Notes: generated by a model from the sequence alone, not told the origin. 64,000 nt of DNA from Nonomuraea helvata (GCF_039535785.1 NZ_BAAAXV010000008.1:930001-994000); one strand, 5' to 3'. Shown: positions 19,845 to 29,029, numbered from the stretch's first letter. Translations and numbers: made by a program.

Positions 19845-20705
19845 TCAGAGCTCGTCGGTGGCCGAGCGGCGGTGGCCGCGCACCGTGTCGCCGGGCCGGC
19901 GGTCGGGCACCGGGGGCGGGGTGCCGCCGAACTCCGGGCACAGCGCCTGGTGATCGCACCAGTCGCACAGCCGGCTCCGTCGCGCCCGCCACTCGCCCGA
20001 CTCCAGCGACCGCTCGATCGCCGTCCACAGCGCCATCACCTTGCGCTCGGTGGCCAGCAGGTCGGCCTCGTCCGGCGCGTACCGCAGCACCTCGCCCTGC
20101 CCGCCCAGATAGACCAGCTGCAGCAGCCGCGGCACCCGGCCGCGCAGCCGCCACAGCACCAGCGCGTAGAACTTCATCTGGAACAGCGCCTTGGCCTCGA
20201 AGTCGGGCCCCGGCGCGCTGCCCGTCTTGTAGTCGACCACCCGGACCTCGCCGGTCGGCGCCACATCGAGCCGGTCGACGTAGCCCCGCAGCATCAGCCC
20301 GCCGTCGAGGACCGCCTCCACGTAGAGCTCCCGCTCGGCGGGCTCGAGCCGCGTCGGGTCCTCCAGCGTGAAGTAGCGCTCCAGCATGCCGCGCGCCTGC
20401 GTCAGCCACTCCGCCTGCTCGGCCTCGTCGGCGAACATCTGCGCGTACTGCGGGTCCTCGGCCAGCAGCCGCTGCCACTGCGGCTCCAGCAGCTCCATCG
20501 CCGCCTGGACCGAACGCCGCGGCGCCGGAAGGTCGTAGAGGCGCTCCAGGACCGCGTGCACCATCGTGCCGCGCACCGCCGCCGGCGACGGCTTCTCGGG
20601 GAGCTGATCGATCACCCGGAAGCGGTAGAGCAGCGGACATGTCATGAAGTCGCCCGCCCGGGACGGGGAGAGAGCTCCGATGATCACCGGTTCGGTCAAC
20701 GTCAT
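19845..20705 (-). CDS. RecB-family (PD-(D/E)XK) nuclease
   Basis: This 286-residue protein is a RecB-like exonuclease domain. An Fe-S ligand Cys lies in FMTCPLLYRFR, and GTMVHAVLERLYDLP holds the catalytic His. GYVDRLDV and VRVVDYKTG supply the active-site Asp and Lys, QMKFYALVLW follows, and a C-terminal cysteine cluster reads LCDWCDHQALC. The Cys arrangement resembles AddB/Cas4-type nucleases with a 4Fe-4S cluster. It is predicted to process DNA ends in the cytoplasm. The ATG at 20705 was preferred; an in-frame GTG lies three codons upstream. From memory a homologue sits at the same place in Mycobacterium (Rv2119), beside trmI and the proteasome genes. Confidence 0.85.
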   Translation of the reverse strand: MTLTEPVIIGALSPSRAGDFMTCPLLYRFRVIDQLPEKPSPAAVRGTMVHAVLERLYDLPAPRRSVQAAMELLEPQWQRLLAEDPQYAQMFADEAEQAEWLTQARGMLERYFTLEDPTRLEPAERELYVEAVLDGGLMLRGYVDRLDVAPTGEVRVVDYKTGSAPGPDFEAKALFQMKFYALVLWRLRGRVPRLLQLVYLGGQGEVLRYAPDEADLLATERKVMALWTAIERSLESGEWRARRSRLCDWCDHQALCPEFGGTPPPVPDRRPGDTVRGHRRSATDEL

Positions 20706-20820
20706 GCACCGCACTCTAGGTCAAGACCACGACAGAATGGCCTCCGCGAAACGATGATCGCTCCGTCAGGCGCGTAGCATCAAGGCAGCAACAGCACGTA
20801 ATGGACGCTCGAGGAGTGCG

Positions 20821-21957
20821 GTGAGCGAGCAGAGCCCCCAACAGGAATTCTCCGGTCTTCGGATGGGGAAGCCGTTCGGCATTCCGGTCTACGTCTCGTG
20901 GTCGTGGTTCATCGTCGCGGTGTTCATCACGGTGATCTTCCGCTCGCGCTTCCAAGAGATGCTGCCCGACCTCGACGACCTGGCCGCGTACGCGATGGCG
21001 CTGGTGTTCGCGGTGCTCCTGTACGTGTCGGTGCTGCTGCACGAGCTGGCCCACAGCCTGCTCGCCAAGGGGTACGGCCTCCCGGTGCGCAGGATCACCC
21101 TCTACCTGCTCGGCGGCGTGTCGGAGATCGAGAAGGAGCCGCCCACGCCGGGCAAGGAGTTCATGGTCGCCGCCGCGGGGCCGGCGCTCTCGCTCGGCCT
21201 CGGCGGGCTCGGCCTGGCCGCCGACGTGTACGTGATCAACAGCGGCGGCATCGCCGAGGTGCTCATCTGGCAGCTGTGGGTCTCCAACCTCATCGTCGGC
21301 GTCTTCAACCTGCTGCCCGGGCTGCCGCTCGACGGCGGCAGGATGCTGCGCGCCGGGGTGTGGAAGCTCACCAAGAGCCCCGGTTCCGGCACCGTCGTGG
21401 CCGCCTGGGGCGGGCGGGTGCTGGCCGTGGCGCTCGTCGTGTTCTCGATCGCCACGACGCTGGGAGCCGGCGAGGAGCTCGCTCTCACGGGCCTGGTCTG
21501 GCCGTTCGTGCTGGCCGCCTTCATCTGGCTCGGCGCCTCACAGTCGCTGCGCGTGGCCAAGATCCGGGCGAGGATCCCGCGCGTCAACGCGCGCGCCCTG
21601 GCCCGCAGGGCGATCCCGGTGACCGCCGAGACGCCGCTGGCCGAGGCGCTGCGGCAGGCCGCCGAGCGCGGCGCGGGCGCGATCGTCGTGATCGGCCACG
21701 AGGGCGAGCCCCTCGCCATCGTCCACGAGGCCGCCGTGCAGGCCACCCCCGAGCACCGCCGCCCCTGGGTGAACGTCGGCTCCGTCGCCAAGTCCCTGGA
21801 GCCCGCCATGATGCTCCCGGCCGACCTGACCGGCGAGCCGCTCATCGACGCCATGCGCGAGGCCCCGGGCAGCGAGTACCTGCTCGTGGAGAGCGGCGGC
21901 GAGATCTACGGCGTGCTCTCCACGGCGGATGTGAACCGGGTGTTCGCGGGCGTCTGA
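20821..21957 (+). CDS. Site-2 protease family membrane metalloprotease (M50) with CBS domain
   Basis: The 378-residue intramembrane protease has the zinc-binding motif LLHELAHSL in a membrane helix (about residue 79) and the distal ligand motif FNLLPGLPLDGGR near 160-175. About six membrane segments are followed by a C-terminal CBS-type region from about 255 to the end. Proteins of this layout (Rip3-like) cleave membrane-bound anti-sigma factors or other membrane proteins; the target is unknown. GTG at 20821 has GAGGAG five bases upstream. It is divergent from the RecB-like gene with a 115-bp shared promoter region. Confidence 0.88.
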   Translation: MSEQSPQQEFSGLRMGKPFGIPVYVSWSWFIVAVFITVIFRSRFQEMLPDLDDLAAYAMALVFAVLLYVSVLLHELAHSLLAKGYGLPVRRITLYLLGGVSEIEKEPPTPGKEFMVAAAGPALSLGLGGLGLAADVYVINSGGIAEVLIWQLWVSNLIVGVFNLLPGLPLDGGRMLRAGVWKLTKSPGSGTVVAAWGGRVLAVALVVFSIATTLGAGEELALTGLVWPFVLAAFIWLGASQSLRVAKIRARIPRVNARALARRAIPVTAETPLAEALRQAAERGAGAIVVIGHEGEPLAIVHEAAVQATPEHRRPWVNVGSVAKSLEPAMMLPADLTGEPLIDAMREAPGSEYLLVESGGEIYGVLSTADVNRVFAGV

Positions 21958-22072
21958 TTTGTCCCACTCGTTTAAGCGGCGACCCCGGGCTAGGGTCGTG
22001 TCCAGCAGTTTCGGGTGGCCCGGAGCCGACTCCGGCGATTTCTGCGATGCGACGACTGGCCGATAGTGTTCT

Positions 22073-22084
22073 GTTTGGCCAAAC
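22073..22084. promoter_or_regulatory. Perfect 12-bp palindrome upstream of the FHA gene
   Basis: GTTTGGCCAAAC is a perfect palindrome in the 345-bp gap between the site-2 protease and FHA genes. It could be an operator. The rest of the gap shows no gene but ends with a repeat carrying the FHA ribosome binding site. Confidence 0.3.
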
Positions 22085-22233
22085 TTGCACAGTTGAGGGG
22101 TTTGTTGCGGCCCACCCTGTTCACCGAATGGAGACGAGGAGGCCGGGACACGGCCTCTTCGTCTGGGTATGCGTATGGCTGGTGGCCGGCACGGCAGTGC
22201 GGGTGCCGTAACATCGCCGGCTTCCGGGGAGGA

Positions 22234-22306
22234 GAGATGAGTGACCGAGCGCAGCGAGGGCACCTATGAGCAGCGCAGCGCGGTCGTCATGAGGGAGGAC
22301 GCATGA
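22234..22306 (+). repeat. Start-site repeat, copy A (SERSERTN type)
   Basis: The stretch contains GAGCGCAGCGA, ACC-ATG and CGCAGCG blocks and ends in GGGAGGACGCATG, where the ATG is the FHA start at 22303. A second copy with the same order of blocks precedes pafC at 45942-46013. The repeat supplies the ribosome binding site in both cases. Confidence 0.55.
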
Positions 22307-23790
22307 CCGACCAAGGCTTCGGAGTGGTGCGTCCGCTTCCTGGGGACGGGCTGGTCGCCTACGTGGGCGGGCTGCTGCTGGTCTGCGACGCCGGCGAGTC
22401 CATCGCCGACGACCTGCTCGACGCGCTGCGCGAGACGGCCGCGTCCGGCGGCGACGGCAGGGCGCTAGCCCGCCGCGCCGCGCAGGTGCTGGCGGCCAAC
22501 ATGGCGGGCGACCCGGCGACGTGCGCGGTCGCGGGCCCCGTGGGCGGGGGAGTGGCCGTCCTGGTCAGCGGCTCGGCCGCGGCCAACATCGCCACCCTGG
22601 GCGGTGACACGCGGCTGGCCGGCAGCGACTCGCTCACCTGGGCCGACCGGCTCGTCTCCGGCCCTGTCGAGCGGGTCGAGCTGAGCCTGCCCGGCGCCGG
22701 CAGCCCGCACCCCGCGGTCCGCTTCGAAGGCGGCGTGGTGCACGGCGGCGGCCTCATCGGCGACTTCACCGACCAGCCCGCGGCGCCCGCGGCGCCCGCG
22801 GCGTCCGCCCCGTCCAGAGCGCTGACCAGCGAGATGCCCGCCACGGCCATCCACATCGAGGCCGACCTGATCCAGCCGCCCCCGCCGGTCGAACGGCCTC
22901 CCTACCCGCTGGCCGACCAGCCGCCGGTCGTGCAGGGGGCGCCGTCGGGCCCACAGCCCGCGCCCGTGGAGCAGCCGTCGTCCTTCGGCGCGCCGCAGGA
23001 CCAGCCGCCGTTCGGCATGCCGCAGGACCAGCCGCCGTTCGGCGCGCCGCAGGACCAGCCGCCGTTCGGCATGCCGCAGGACCAACCCCCGCCCTTCTTC
23101 CCGCCGCCGCACGAGCAGCCGCTGCCCTTGCCGGAGCAGCAGTTCCCCTCGTACGACGAGCCGCCGCCCCCCGGCAACGGCGTCCCCGACCAGCCGATTC
23201 CGCAGCCCATGGGCGCGCCCGACCACTTCGACCAGCCCGCGCCGCCCGTGCTCGGCACCCCCGACCACTTCGACCAGCCGGGCCCGCCGCCGCAGGAGCA
23301 GCAGGAGCACGGCGACCGCCCCCTGGTCTACGGCGTCGACTGCAAGAACGACCACTTCAACGACCCCCGCTCGCCCTACTGCGCCGTCTGCGGCATCGCG
23401 CTGGTCCAGCGCACCCTCGTCCCCTACAAGGGGCCGCGCCCGTCGCTCGGCGTCCTCATCCTCGACGACGGCACCGCGCTGCCGCTGGAGAGCGACTACC
23501 TGCTGGGCCGCGACCCGGAGCGGGCGCCCGAGGTGGCCGGCGGCAGTGCCAGGCCCGCCAAGGTGACGAGCCCGGACGGCTCCGTCTCGCGCCGCCACCT
23601 GCGGGTGGCGCTGGACGGGTGGGACGTCAACCTGGTCGACCTGGGCTCGGTCAACGGCACCCAGATCCAGCCGCCGGGCGACCCTAACTTCTACGACATC
23701 CCGCCGAACGAACCGGTCACCATCGCCCCCGGGACGACGGTCCGGGTGGGCGTCTCCCGTACCCTCCGCTTCGAGGCGCACCGGGGGTAA
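22303..23790 (+). CDS. FHA-domain protein with zinc ribbon and Pro/Gln repeats
   Basis: This 495-residue protein has three parts. Residues 1-165 look like a PP2C-like or related globular region (VVRPLPGDGLVAYVGG). Residues 170-345 are Pro-rich and contain four 9-residue repeats, F-G-(A/M)-PQDQPP, encoded by 27-bp units at 22984-23091. The C-terminus has a short zinc ribbon (VDCKNDHF, then YCAVCG) followed by an FHA domain with LLGRDPE, SVSRRHLRV and DLGSVNGT. FHA domains bind phosphothreonine peptides, so it probably acts downstream of a Ser/Thr kinase not in this window. GGGAGGACGC precedes the ATG. A strong hairpin follows the gene. Confidence 0.85.
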   Translation: MTDQGFGVVRPLPGDGLVAYVGGLLLVCDAGESIADDLLDALRETAASGGDGRALARRAAQVLAANMAGDPATCAVAGPVGGGVAVLVSGSAAANIATLGGDTRLAGSDSLTWADRLVSGPVERVELSLPGAGSPHPAVRFEGGVVHGGGLIGDFTDQPAAPAAPAASAPSRALTSEMPATAIHIEADLIQPPPPVERPPYPLADQPPVVQGAPSGPQPAPVEQPSSFGAPQDQPPFGMPQDQPPFGAPQDQPPFGMPQDQPPPFFPPPHEQPLPLPEQQFPSYDEPPPPGNGVPDQPIPQPMGAPDHFDQPAPPVLGTPDHFDQPGPPPQEQQEHGDRPLVYGVDCKNDHFNDPRSPYCAVCGIALVQRTLVPYKGPRPSLGVLILDDGTALPLESDYLLGRDPERAPEVAGGSARPAKVTSPDGSVSRRHLRVALDGWDVNLVDLGSVNGTQIQPPGDPNFYDIPPNEPVTIAPGTTVRVGVSRTLRFEAHRG

Positions 23791-23801
23791 GACCTCACCC
23801 G

Positions 23802-23837
23802 AACGCCCGCGTCCCGAGCCTCGGGGCGCGGGCGTTT
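23802..23837 (+). terminator. Terminator hairpin after the FHA gene
   Basis: AACGCCCGCGTCCCG pairs with CGGGGCGCGGGCGTT (one T-G wobble) around a 5-base loop, 11 bp after the stop, and is followed by TTTCG. This is a convincing intrinsic terminator. Confidence 0.75.
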
Positions 23838-23905
23838 CGCATGCGTACGACTCGTGCCGCCGGTCAGGACAGCGGCCGGCGGTCTCGTGTGGCGTGACAG
23901 CGCGG

Positions 23906-24024
23906 CCGGCGGGCGGCCAACGGGACAGGGAGGCTCGTACCGTACGCCGGCGGGCGGCCAGGGGGCGGAAGGCTCGTACTGTACGCCGGCGGGCGGCTAG
24001 CGGGGCCGGAAGGCCCGTACGCCG
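23906..24024. repeat. Three tandem copies of a 40-bp repeat
   Basis: Copies starting at 23906, 23947 and 23986 share CCGGCGGGCGGC, then GGAAGGCTCGTAC and GTACGCCG. The third copy runs through the stop codon (23997-23999) and the last codons of the GAF gene, so the repeat has shaped that protein's C-terminus. Confidence 0.65.
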
Positions 24025-24494
24025 CGCAGCAGCCGCACAGCCGCCTCCAGCCCGCTCGCCGCCTCCAGCGCCCGCCCCGCGGCCGTGGCGAAGCGGCTCA
24101 GCAGATGCTCGTCCGCGTCCCCGAACGCCCGCCCCGCGACCCACACGAACGTGTGGTCCCGCGTCGCCAGCGGCACGGGAGCGGCGAGGAAACCCGGCTC
24201 GCCCACGGTCACGTCGTGCGCCAGCCGCACGGCCGCCGGCGACGTCGCGAGCTCCTTCAGCACCCCCGACTCGGCCAGCCACCGGCGCACGCGCAGCGGA
24301 TCGCCCGCAGGCCCGTGCATGTGGATGGGCTCCGCCTCCAGCCGCAGCGCGTCCACGCGCACGAACCCCGCGTAGGCCGAGCCCGTGACGGCGGCGGCGC
24401 CTCTCGCCAGCCGATCGACGAGGTCCGCGGCCTCCAGACAGGAGAACGAGGCGATGAGTTCACGCATGGCGACATCGGCACGGTTGTATGGCAT
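23997..24494 (-). CDS. GAF-like sensory domain protein
   Basis: The 165-residue product starts MPYNRADVAMRELIASFS at ATG 24494, which has GGAGGG nine bases upstream. The body reads as a single GAF-type domain: AAAVTGSAYAGFVRVDALRL, then FLAAPVPLATRDHTFVWVAGRAF and a terminal helix. GAF domains bind small ligands or haem; no output domain is present, so it may work with a separate partner. Its last residues (VRAFRPR) are encoded within the 40-bp tandem repeat. The ligand is unknown. Confidence 0.6.
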   Translation of the reverse strand: MPYNRADVAMRELIASFSCLEAADLVDRLARGAAAVTGSAYAGFVRVDALRLEAEPIHMHGPAGDPLRVRRWLAESGVLKELATSPAAVRLAHDVTVGEPGFLAAPVPLATRDHTFVWVAGRAFGDADEHLLSRFATAAGRALEAASGLEAAVRLLRGVRAFRPR

Positions 24495-24671
24495 CGCGGT
24501 GGTCCCTCCGGGGAGGGGGATGGGATCGCGCGGCCCGATCACGCGACCTCAAGGGCGGGTGCCCTGACTATCGCCCCCGACGCGCCCCTTGACTAGCCCT
24601 CAACCGGAAATCCGGATTTTTACCCTGAACGACCGCAGGCACCGTATCTCTACCGCTCTGTCACGACTCTG

Positions 24672-25763
24672 TCACGAGGGCCGCAGACGCGACCACGCCA
24701 CGTCGTCGGCCCGCGTCCCGTCCGCCCTGACGAACAGCTCCCGGTGCACGCCCTCCCTGCTGAACCCGGAACGCTCCAGGACCCGGTGCGAGCCCGTGTT
24801 CTCCGTGTCGGTGCCGGCCACGACCCGGTGCAGGGGCGTGTTCGCGAACGCCCAGTCCACCAGCAGCGTGACCGCCCGCGTCATGAACCCCTTCCCCCGG
24901 TACTCGGGCACCAGGGAGTAGCCCACCATGGCCTGCCCCAGCACCGGAACGACCTGCGTCAGCTGCACGTGCCCCGCGAACGCCCCCGAGGCCGCGTCCC
25001 TGATCGCCAGCTCGATCCGCTGACCCGAGGCCCACCAGTAGCCGGTGTACCGGCAGCGGCGCTCGTCCTCCTCCAGCGTGCTCGGCGGCCCCACGTGGTA
25101 CCGCGCCACGCTCGGATCGGCCAGCATGCGGTGGTAGTCGGCCGCGTCCTCCACGGCGATCGGCACCAGCCGCACCACCCCGTCGCTCAGCTCCCCGCCC
25201 TCGAAGAACGGCAGGTACGGCTCCGCCGCCGGTGCCGCGTCCCCCTCCAGGCGGGCGAAGGTGACCATGTCGACGTAGCGCCCGTCCCGCAGCCGCTTGG
25301 CGTCCCGCCGCCGCCCCTCCTCGTGGAAGCCCGTCTTGTACGCCACGCGCAGGCTCGCGACGTTCTCCACCGCGGTCTGCAGCTCCACCCTGCGCACGCC
25401 GTGGTCGAACACCCAGTCGGTGACCGCCCTGACCGCCGTGCCCGCCACGTTCTTGCCCCTGGCCCACGGCGCCACCATGTAGCCGATCTCGGCCACGCCC
25501 CAGTGGTCCGGCGGCCGGACGCCGACGGAGCCGACGTACTGGCCGTTCTCCGTGATCGCGAACTCCGCGCCGCCGCCCGCCCACTTCTGCGCGGCCAGGT
25601 CGAAGTAGCCGCGCGCGTCCTCCGGCCCGAACGGCGACGGCAGCCTCGGCAGGAACCGGGCGGTCACCGGATCATCACACGTCCTGACGATCCCCTCGGT
25701 GTCCTCATCCATGGGAGGCCGCAGAATCAGGGGACCTGTCGAGACCACATCACGCGGTAGCAT
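24672..25763 (-). CDS. Double GNAT-family N-acetyltransferase
   Basis: This 363-residue protein contains two GNAT domains of the RimJ/RimL kind. The first (about 8-180) has LILRPP, VAEIGYMVAPWARGKNVAGTA and NVASLRVAYKTGF. The second (about 200-363) has VRLVPI, AMVGYSLVPEYRGKGFMTRAV and NTGSHRVLERSGF. Both keep the Q/RxxGxA-type acetyl-CoA loop (ARGKNVAG and YRGKGFM). It presumably acetylates an amine on a protein N-terminus or a small molecule. The ATG at 25763 gives the full first domain. It is divergent from trmI with only 55 bp between starts. Confidence 0.85.
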   Translation of the reverse strand: MLPRDVVSTGPLILRPPMDEDTEGIVRTCDDPVTARFLPRLPSPFGPEDARGYFDLAAQKWAGGGAEFAITENGQYVGSVGVRPPDHWGVAEIGYMVAPWARGKNVAGTAVRAVTDWVFDHGVRRVELQTAVENVASLRVAYKTGFHEEGRRRDAKRLRDGRYVDMVTFARLEGDAAPAAEPYLPFFEGGELSDGVVRLVPIAVEDAADYHRMLADPSVARYHVGPPSTLEEDERRCRYTGYWWASGQRIELAIRDAASGAFAGHVQLTQVVPVLGQAMVGYSLVPEYRGKGFMTRAVTLLVDWAFANTPLHRVVAGTDTENTGSHRVLERSGFSREGVHRELFVRADGTRADDVAWSRLRPS

Positions 25764-25803
25764 CCCCCATAGATACCGTGCGTCCGCGGCCACCCGAAAG
25801 CCC

Positions 25804-25809
25804 TATAAC
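25804..25809 (+). promoter_or_regulatory. -10 box TATAAC for trmI, probably leaderless
   Basis: TATAAC ends 9 bases before the trmI ATG, which leaves room for almost no 5' leader, and no ribosome binding site is seen. A leaderless transcript is likely. On the other strand GGTATCTAT sits similarly close to the GNAT start. Confidence 0.4.
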
Positions 25810-25818
25810 CTTGCGACC

Positions 25819-26670
25819 ATGGGTTTCCGCAGGCATGGGCCTTTCCGGGCAGGGGATCAGGTGCAGCTCACCGACCCCAAGAACAAACGCCACACGATCA
25901 CGCTCAAAGAGGACGGCGTCTTCCACACCCACAAGGGCGCCATCCCGCACAGCGACCTGATCGGGCAGCCTGAAGGCTCCGTCGTGCGCTCCTCGGGGGG
26001 CACTCAGTACCTCGCCTTCCGCCACCTGCTGCAGGACTACACGCTCGCCATGCCGCGCGGCGCGGCCGTCATCTACCCCAAGGACGCCTCGATGATCGTC
26101 GGCATGGCCGACATCTTCCCGGGCGCGCGGGTGATCGAGGCCGGGGTCGGCTCCGGCGCGCTGACGTGCTTCCTGCTGCGCGCCGTCGGCCCCGACGGAC
26201 ACGTCACCTCGTACGAGCGGCGCCAGGAGTTCGCGGACGTGGCGCGCAAGAACGTCGAGAGGTTCTTCGCCGACCCCATGGACGCCAACTGGCGCCTGGT
26301 CGTCGGCGACCTCGTGGCCTCCATCGACGAGGTCGACGTCGACCGGGTGATCCTCGACATGCTCGCTCCGTGGGAGTGCGTCGACGCCGCCGCCAAGGCG
26401 CTCACGCCAGGCGGTGTGATCTGCTGTTATGTCGCCACGACCACGCAGATGTCCAAGACGGTCGAGACGATTCGCGATCACGGGTGTTTCACCGAGCCAC
26501 ATGCGTGGGAGACCCTGGTTCGCGACTGGCATGTCGAAGGACTCGCGGTAAGACCGGATCATCGGATGATCGGCCACACGGGGTTCCTCGTCTCCGCCCG
26601 CCGCATGGCGGACGGAGTGACACCCCCGCCGAGACGCCGTCGACCGAAGGGGACCACCGAAGAACTATGA
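25819..26670 (+). CDS. trmI: tRNA (adenine-58-N1)-methyltransferase TrmI
   Basis: The 283-residue enzyme methylates A58 in the T-loop of tRNA using S-adenosylmethionine. The N-terminal barrel (FRAGDQVQLTDPKNKRHTITL) is followed by the Rossmann methyltransferase with motif I VIEAGVGSGALTCFLLRAVG, SYERRQEFADVARKNVE and DRVILDMLAPWE. It normally works as a tetramer. The ATG at 25819 matches the family start. Its place directly upstream of the proteasomal ATPase is conserved in actinobacteria as I recall (Rv2118c). The C-terminus ends in a basic Pro/Arg-rich tail. Confidence 0.93.
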   Translation: MGFRRHGPFRAGDQVQLTDPKNKRHTITLKEDGVFHTHKGAIPHSDLIGQPEGSVVRSSGGTQYLAFRHLLQDYTLAMPRGAAVIYPKDASMIVGMADIFPGARVIEAGVGSGALTCFLLRAVGPDGHVTSYERRQEFADVARKNVERFFADPMDANWRLVVGDLVASIDEVDVDRVILDMLAPWECVDAAAKALTPGGVICCYVATTTQMSKTVETIRDHGCFTEPHAWETLVRDWHVEGLAVRPDHRMIGHTGFLVSARRMADGVTPPPRRRRPKGTTEEL

Positions 26671-26714
26671 CAATTTGGCCACGGGGGTGCGTTGGTGCGT
26701 GACACGGGAACAGA

Positions 26715-26743
26715 TTGCCGTGTTCATGTGCTGGGAGTATTAA
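26715..26743 (+). promoter_or_regulatory. Promoter candidate for arc
   Basis: TTGCCG (26715-26720) and TATTAA (26738-26743) are separated by exactly 17 bp, a good sigma-70-type match. Transcription would begin near 26750, giving a leader of about 125 bases before the arc GTG. Confidence 0.55.
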
Positions 26744-26874
26744 ACGCACGATTGAGGATTAATCACCGAATACTGAATGTCACTCTACGAACACTGCCCG
26801 GCCAGGTTACGGAGGGGCCCGAGATAGGTAAGGTCCTAAGTAGTCGCCCTCGACTGGGAAGGAGGTGACGGGGC

Positions 26875-28638
26875 GTGGCAGCTCGCGATGATGCTGAGGC
26901 TCGAGCCGCGCAGCGCGAACGGGAGGTCGCTGATCTTTCAACACAGGTCTCCTTCCTCCAGGAGGAGATCACCGCGCTGAGGCGGAAGCTGGCCGAGTCA
27001 CCCCGTCAGGCCAGGGTCCTCGAAGAGCGTCTCCATGAGGCACAGGCGAATCTCGCGGCCGTGACCGGCCAGAACGAGCGCCTGGTGGCCACACTCAAGG
27101 AGGCCAGGGACCAAATCGTAGCTCTCAAGGAGGAGGTCGACCGGCTGGCGCAGCCGCCATCCGGCTTCGGCACCTTCCTCGAGGCCAGAGAAGACGGCAC
27201 CATCGAGGTGTTCACCGGCGGCCGCAAGCTCCGCGTGAACGTCAGCCCTGCCGTCGACGTCGACTCGCTGCGGCGTGGCCAGGAGGTCATGCTCAACGAG
27301 GCACTCAACGTGGTCGAGGCCCTCGGCTACGAAGAGGTCGGCGAGATCGTGATGCTCAAAGAACTGCTCGACGAGGGCAAGCGGGCCCTGGTCATCTCGC
27401 ACGCCGACGAAGAGCGCGTCGTGCGACTGGCCGAGTCGCTGGTCGGCCAGCCCATCAGGGCCGGCGACTCGCTCCTGCTCGAGCCCCGCTCCGGCTACGT
27501 CTACGAGCGCATACCCAAGTCCGAAGTCGAAGAGCTCGTGCTGGAGGAGGTCCCCGACATCTCCTACGAGGAGATCGGCGGCCTCAGCAGGCAGATCGAG
27601 CAGATCAGGGACGCCATCGAGCTGCCCTACCTGCACGCCGACCTGTTCCGCGAGCACAAGCTCCGGCCCCCCAAGGGCGTGCTGCTGTACGGCCCGCCCG
27701 GCTGCGGCAAGACGCTCATCGCCAAGGCCGTCGCCAACTCCCTGGCCAAGCAGGTCGCGGAGAAGACCGGCCAGTCAGGCAAGAGCTTCTTCCTCAACAT
27801 CAAGGGCCCCGAGCTGCTCAACAAGTACGTCGGCGAGACCGAGCGGCACATCCGCCTGGTCTTCCAGCGGGCCCGTGAGAAGGCCTCAGAGGGCACCCCG
27901 GTGATCGTGTTCTTCGACGAGATGGACTCGATCTTCCGCACCCGAGGCTCCGGCGTGTCCTCCGACGTGGAGAACACCATCGTCCCTCAGCTGCTGTCGG
28001 AGATCGACGGCGTCGAGGGCCTGGAGAACGTCATCGTCATCGGCGCCTCCAACCGCGAGGACATGATCGACCCGGCGATCCTGCGGCCCGGCCGCCTGGA
28101 CGTCAAGATCAAGATCGAGCGGCCGGACGCCGAGGCGGCCAAGGACATCTTCTCCAAGTACCTCATCGCCGACCTCCCGCTGCACCCGGACGACCTGGCG
28201 GAGCACTCCGACTCCCGCGAGGGCACCATCCAGGGCATGATCCAGAGCGTCGTCGAGCGCATGTACACCGAGAGCGAGGAGAATCGCTTCCTCGAGGTGA
28301 CCTACGCCAACGGCGACAAGGAAGTCCTCTACTTCAAGGACTTCAACTCCGGTGCGATGATCCAGAACATCGTCGACCGGGGCAAGAAGATGGCCATCAA
28401 GCAGTTCCTCGAGACCGGCAAGAAGGGCCTGCGGGTGCAGCACCTGCTCACGGCCTGTGTGGACGAGTTCTCCGAGAACGAGGACCTGCCCAACACCACC
28501 AACCCCGACGACTGGGCCCGCATCTCCGGCAAGAAGGGCGAGCGGATCGTCTACATCCGCACGCTGGTCTCCGGCAAGCAGGGCACCGAAGCCGGCCGGT
28601 CCATCGACACCGTCGCCAACACCGGCCAGTACCTGTAA
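26875..28638 (+). CDS. arc: Proteasomal AAA+ ATPase ARC/Mpa
   Basis: This 587-residue ATPase recognises pupylated proteins, unfolds them and threads them into the 20S proteasome. An N-terminal coiled coil (about 10-75) binds Pup, followed by two OB domains (about 90-235). The AAA+ module has Walker A GPPGCGKT near 272, Walker B VIVFFDEMDS and arginine-finger region ILRPGRLD. The C-terminus ends GQYL, the penultimate-Tyr motif that docks into the proteasome alpha ring. GTG at 26875 is preceded by AAGGAGG. A 12-bp perfect hairpin follows the gene. Confidence 0.96.
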   Translation: MAARDDAEARAAQREREVADLSTQVSFLQEEITALRRKLAESPRQARVLEERLHEAQANLAAVTGQNERLVATLKEARDQIVALKEEVDRLAQPPSGFGTFLEAREDGTIEVFTGGRKLRVNVSPAVDVDSLRRGQEVMLNEALNVVEALGYEEVGEIVMLKELLDEGKRALVISHADEERVVRLAESLVGQPIRAGDSLLLEPRSGYVYERIPKSEVEELVLEEVPDISYEEIGGLSRQIEQIRDAIELPYLHADLFREHKLRPPKGVLLYGPPGCGKTLIAKAVANSLAKQVAEKTGQSGKSFFLNIKGPELLNKYVGETERHIRLVFQRAREKASEGTPVIVFFDEMDSIFRTRGSGVSSDVENTIVPQLLSEIDGVEGLENVIVIGASNREDMIDPAILRPGRLDVKIKIERPDAEAAKDIFSKYLIADLPLHPDDLAEHSDSREGTIQGMIQSVVERMYTESEENRFLEVTYANGDKEVLYFKDFNSGAMIQNIVDRGKKMAIKQFLETGKKGLRVQHLLTACVDEFSENEDLPNTTNPDDWARISGKKGERIVYIRTLVSGKQGTEAGRSIDTVANTGQYL

Positions 28639-28646
28639 CACCGCCC

Positions 28647-28676
28647 AACGGGAGGGCCTGCCACGGCCCTCCCGTT
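28647..28676 (+). terminator. Terminator hairpin after arc
   Basis: AACGGGAGGGCC and GGCCCTCCCGTT form a perfect 12-bp stem with a 6-base loop, 8 bp after the arc stop. Confidence 0.75.
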
Positions 28677-29029
28677 CGCGTGTCCGCACACTGAGCCTGT
28701 GGCCGTGGCCGGAAGAACGCGACGCGTCCCGCCTGCCCGAGCTCAGGCACGCTCAGGCACATCCGGCTGCCGCCCGGCGACGGCGGTGTCAGCCTCGGCC
28801 CGTGCCGTGCCTTCAGCACCCGCTCATGGGGGCGCCGCCCTCAGCGGCCATCGCGGGCTTCTGGAAGCCGCACAGGGCGCGGCGGGGTGCCGAGCGCAGG
28901 CCCCAAGACCTTCGGGCGTGGCCGAGGCTCACAGCGGGCCCTGGAGGCCGTCATACGTGATCGCGCAGGCAGAGCGGTTACTCGTGAGGTTTTTGGAACC
29001 AAAGTGATCGATGTGACGTCAAAAGGGGC
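28677..29029. other. Gene-free stretch between arc and the acyltransferase
   Basis: These roughly 350 bp contain no ORF with plausible codon use. The only feature is an inverted repeat TTTGG-AA-CCAAA near 28991-29002, about 30 bp before the acyltransferase start, in a locally AT-richer segment that probably holds its promoter. Confidence 0.4.
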
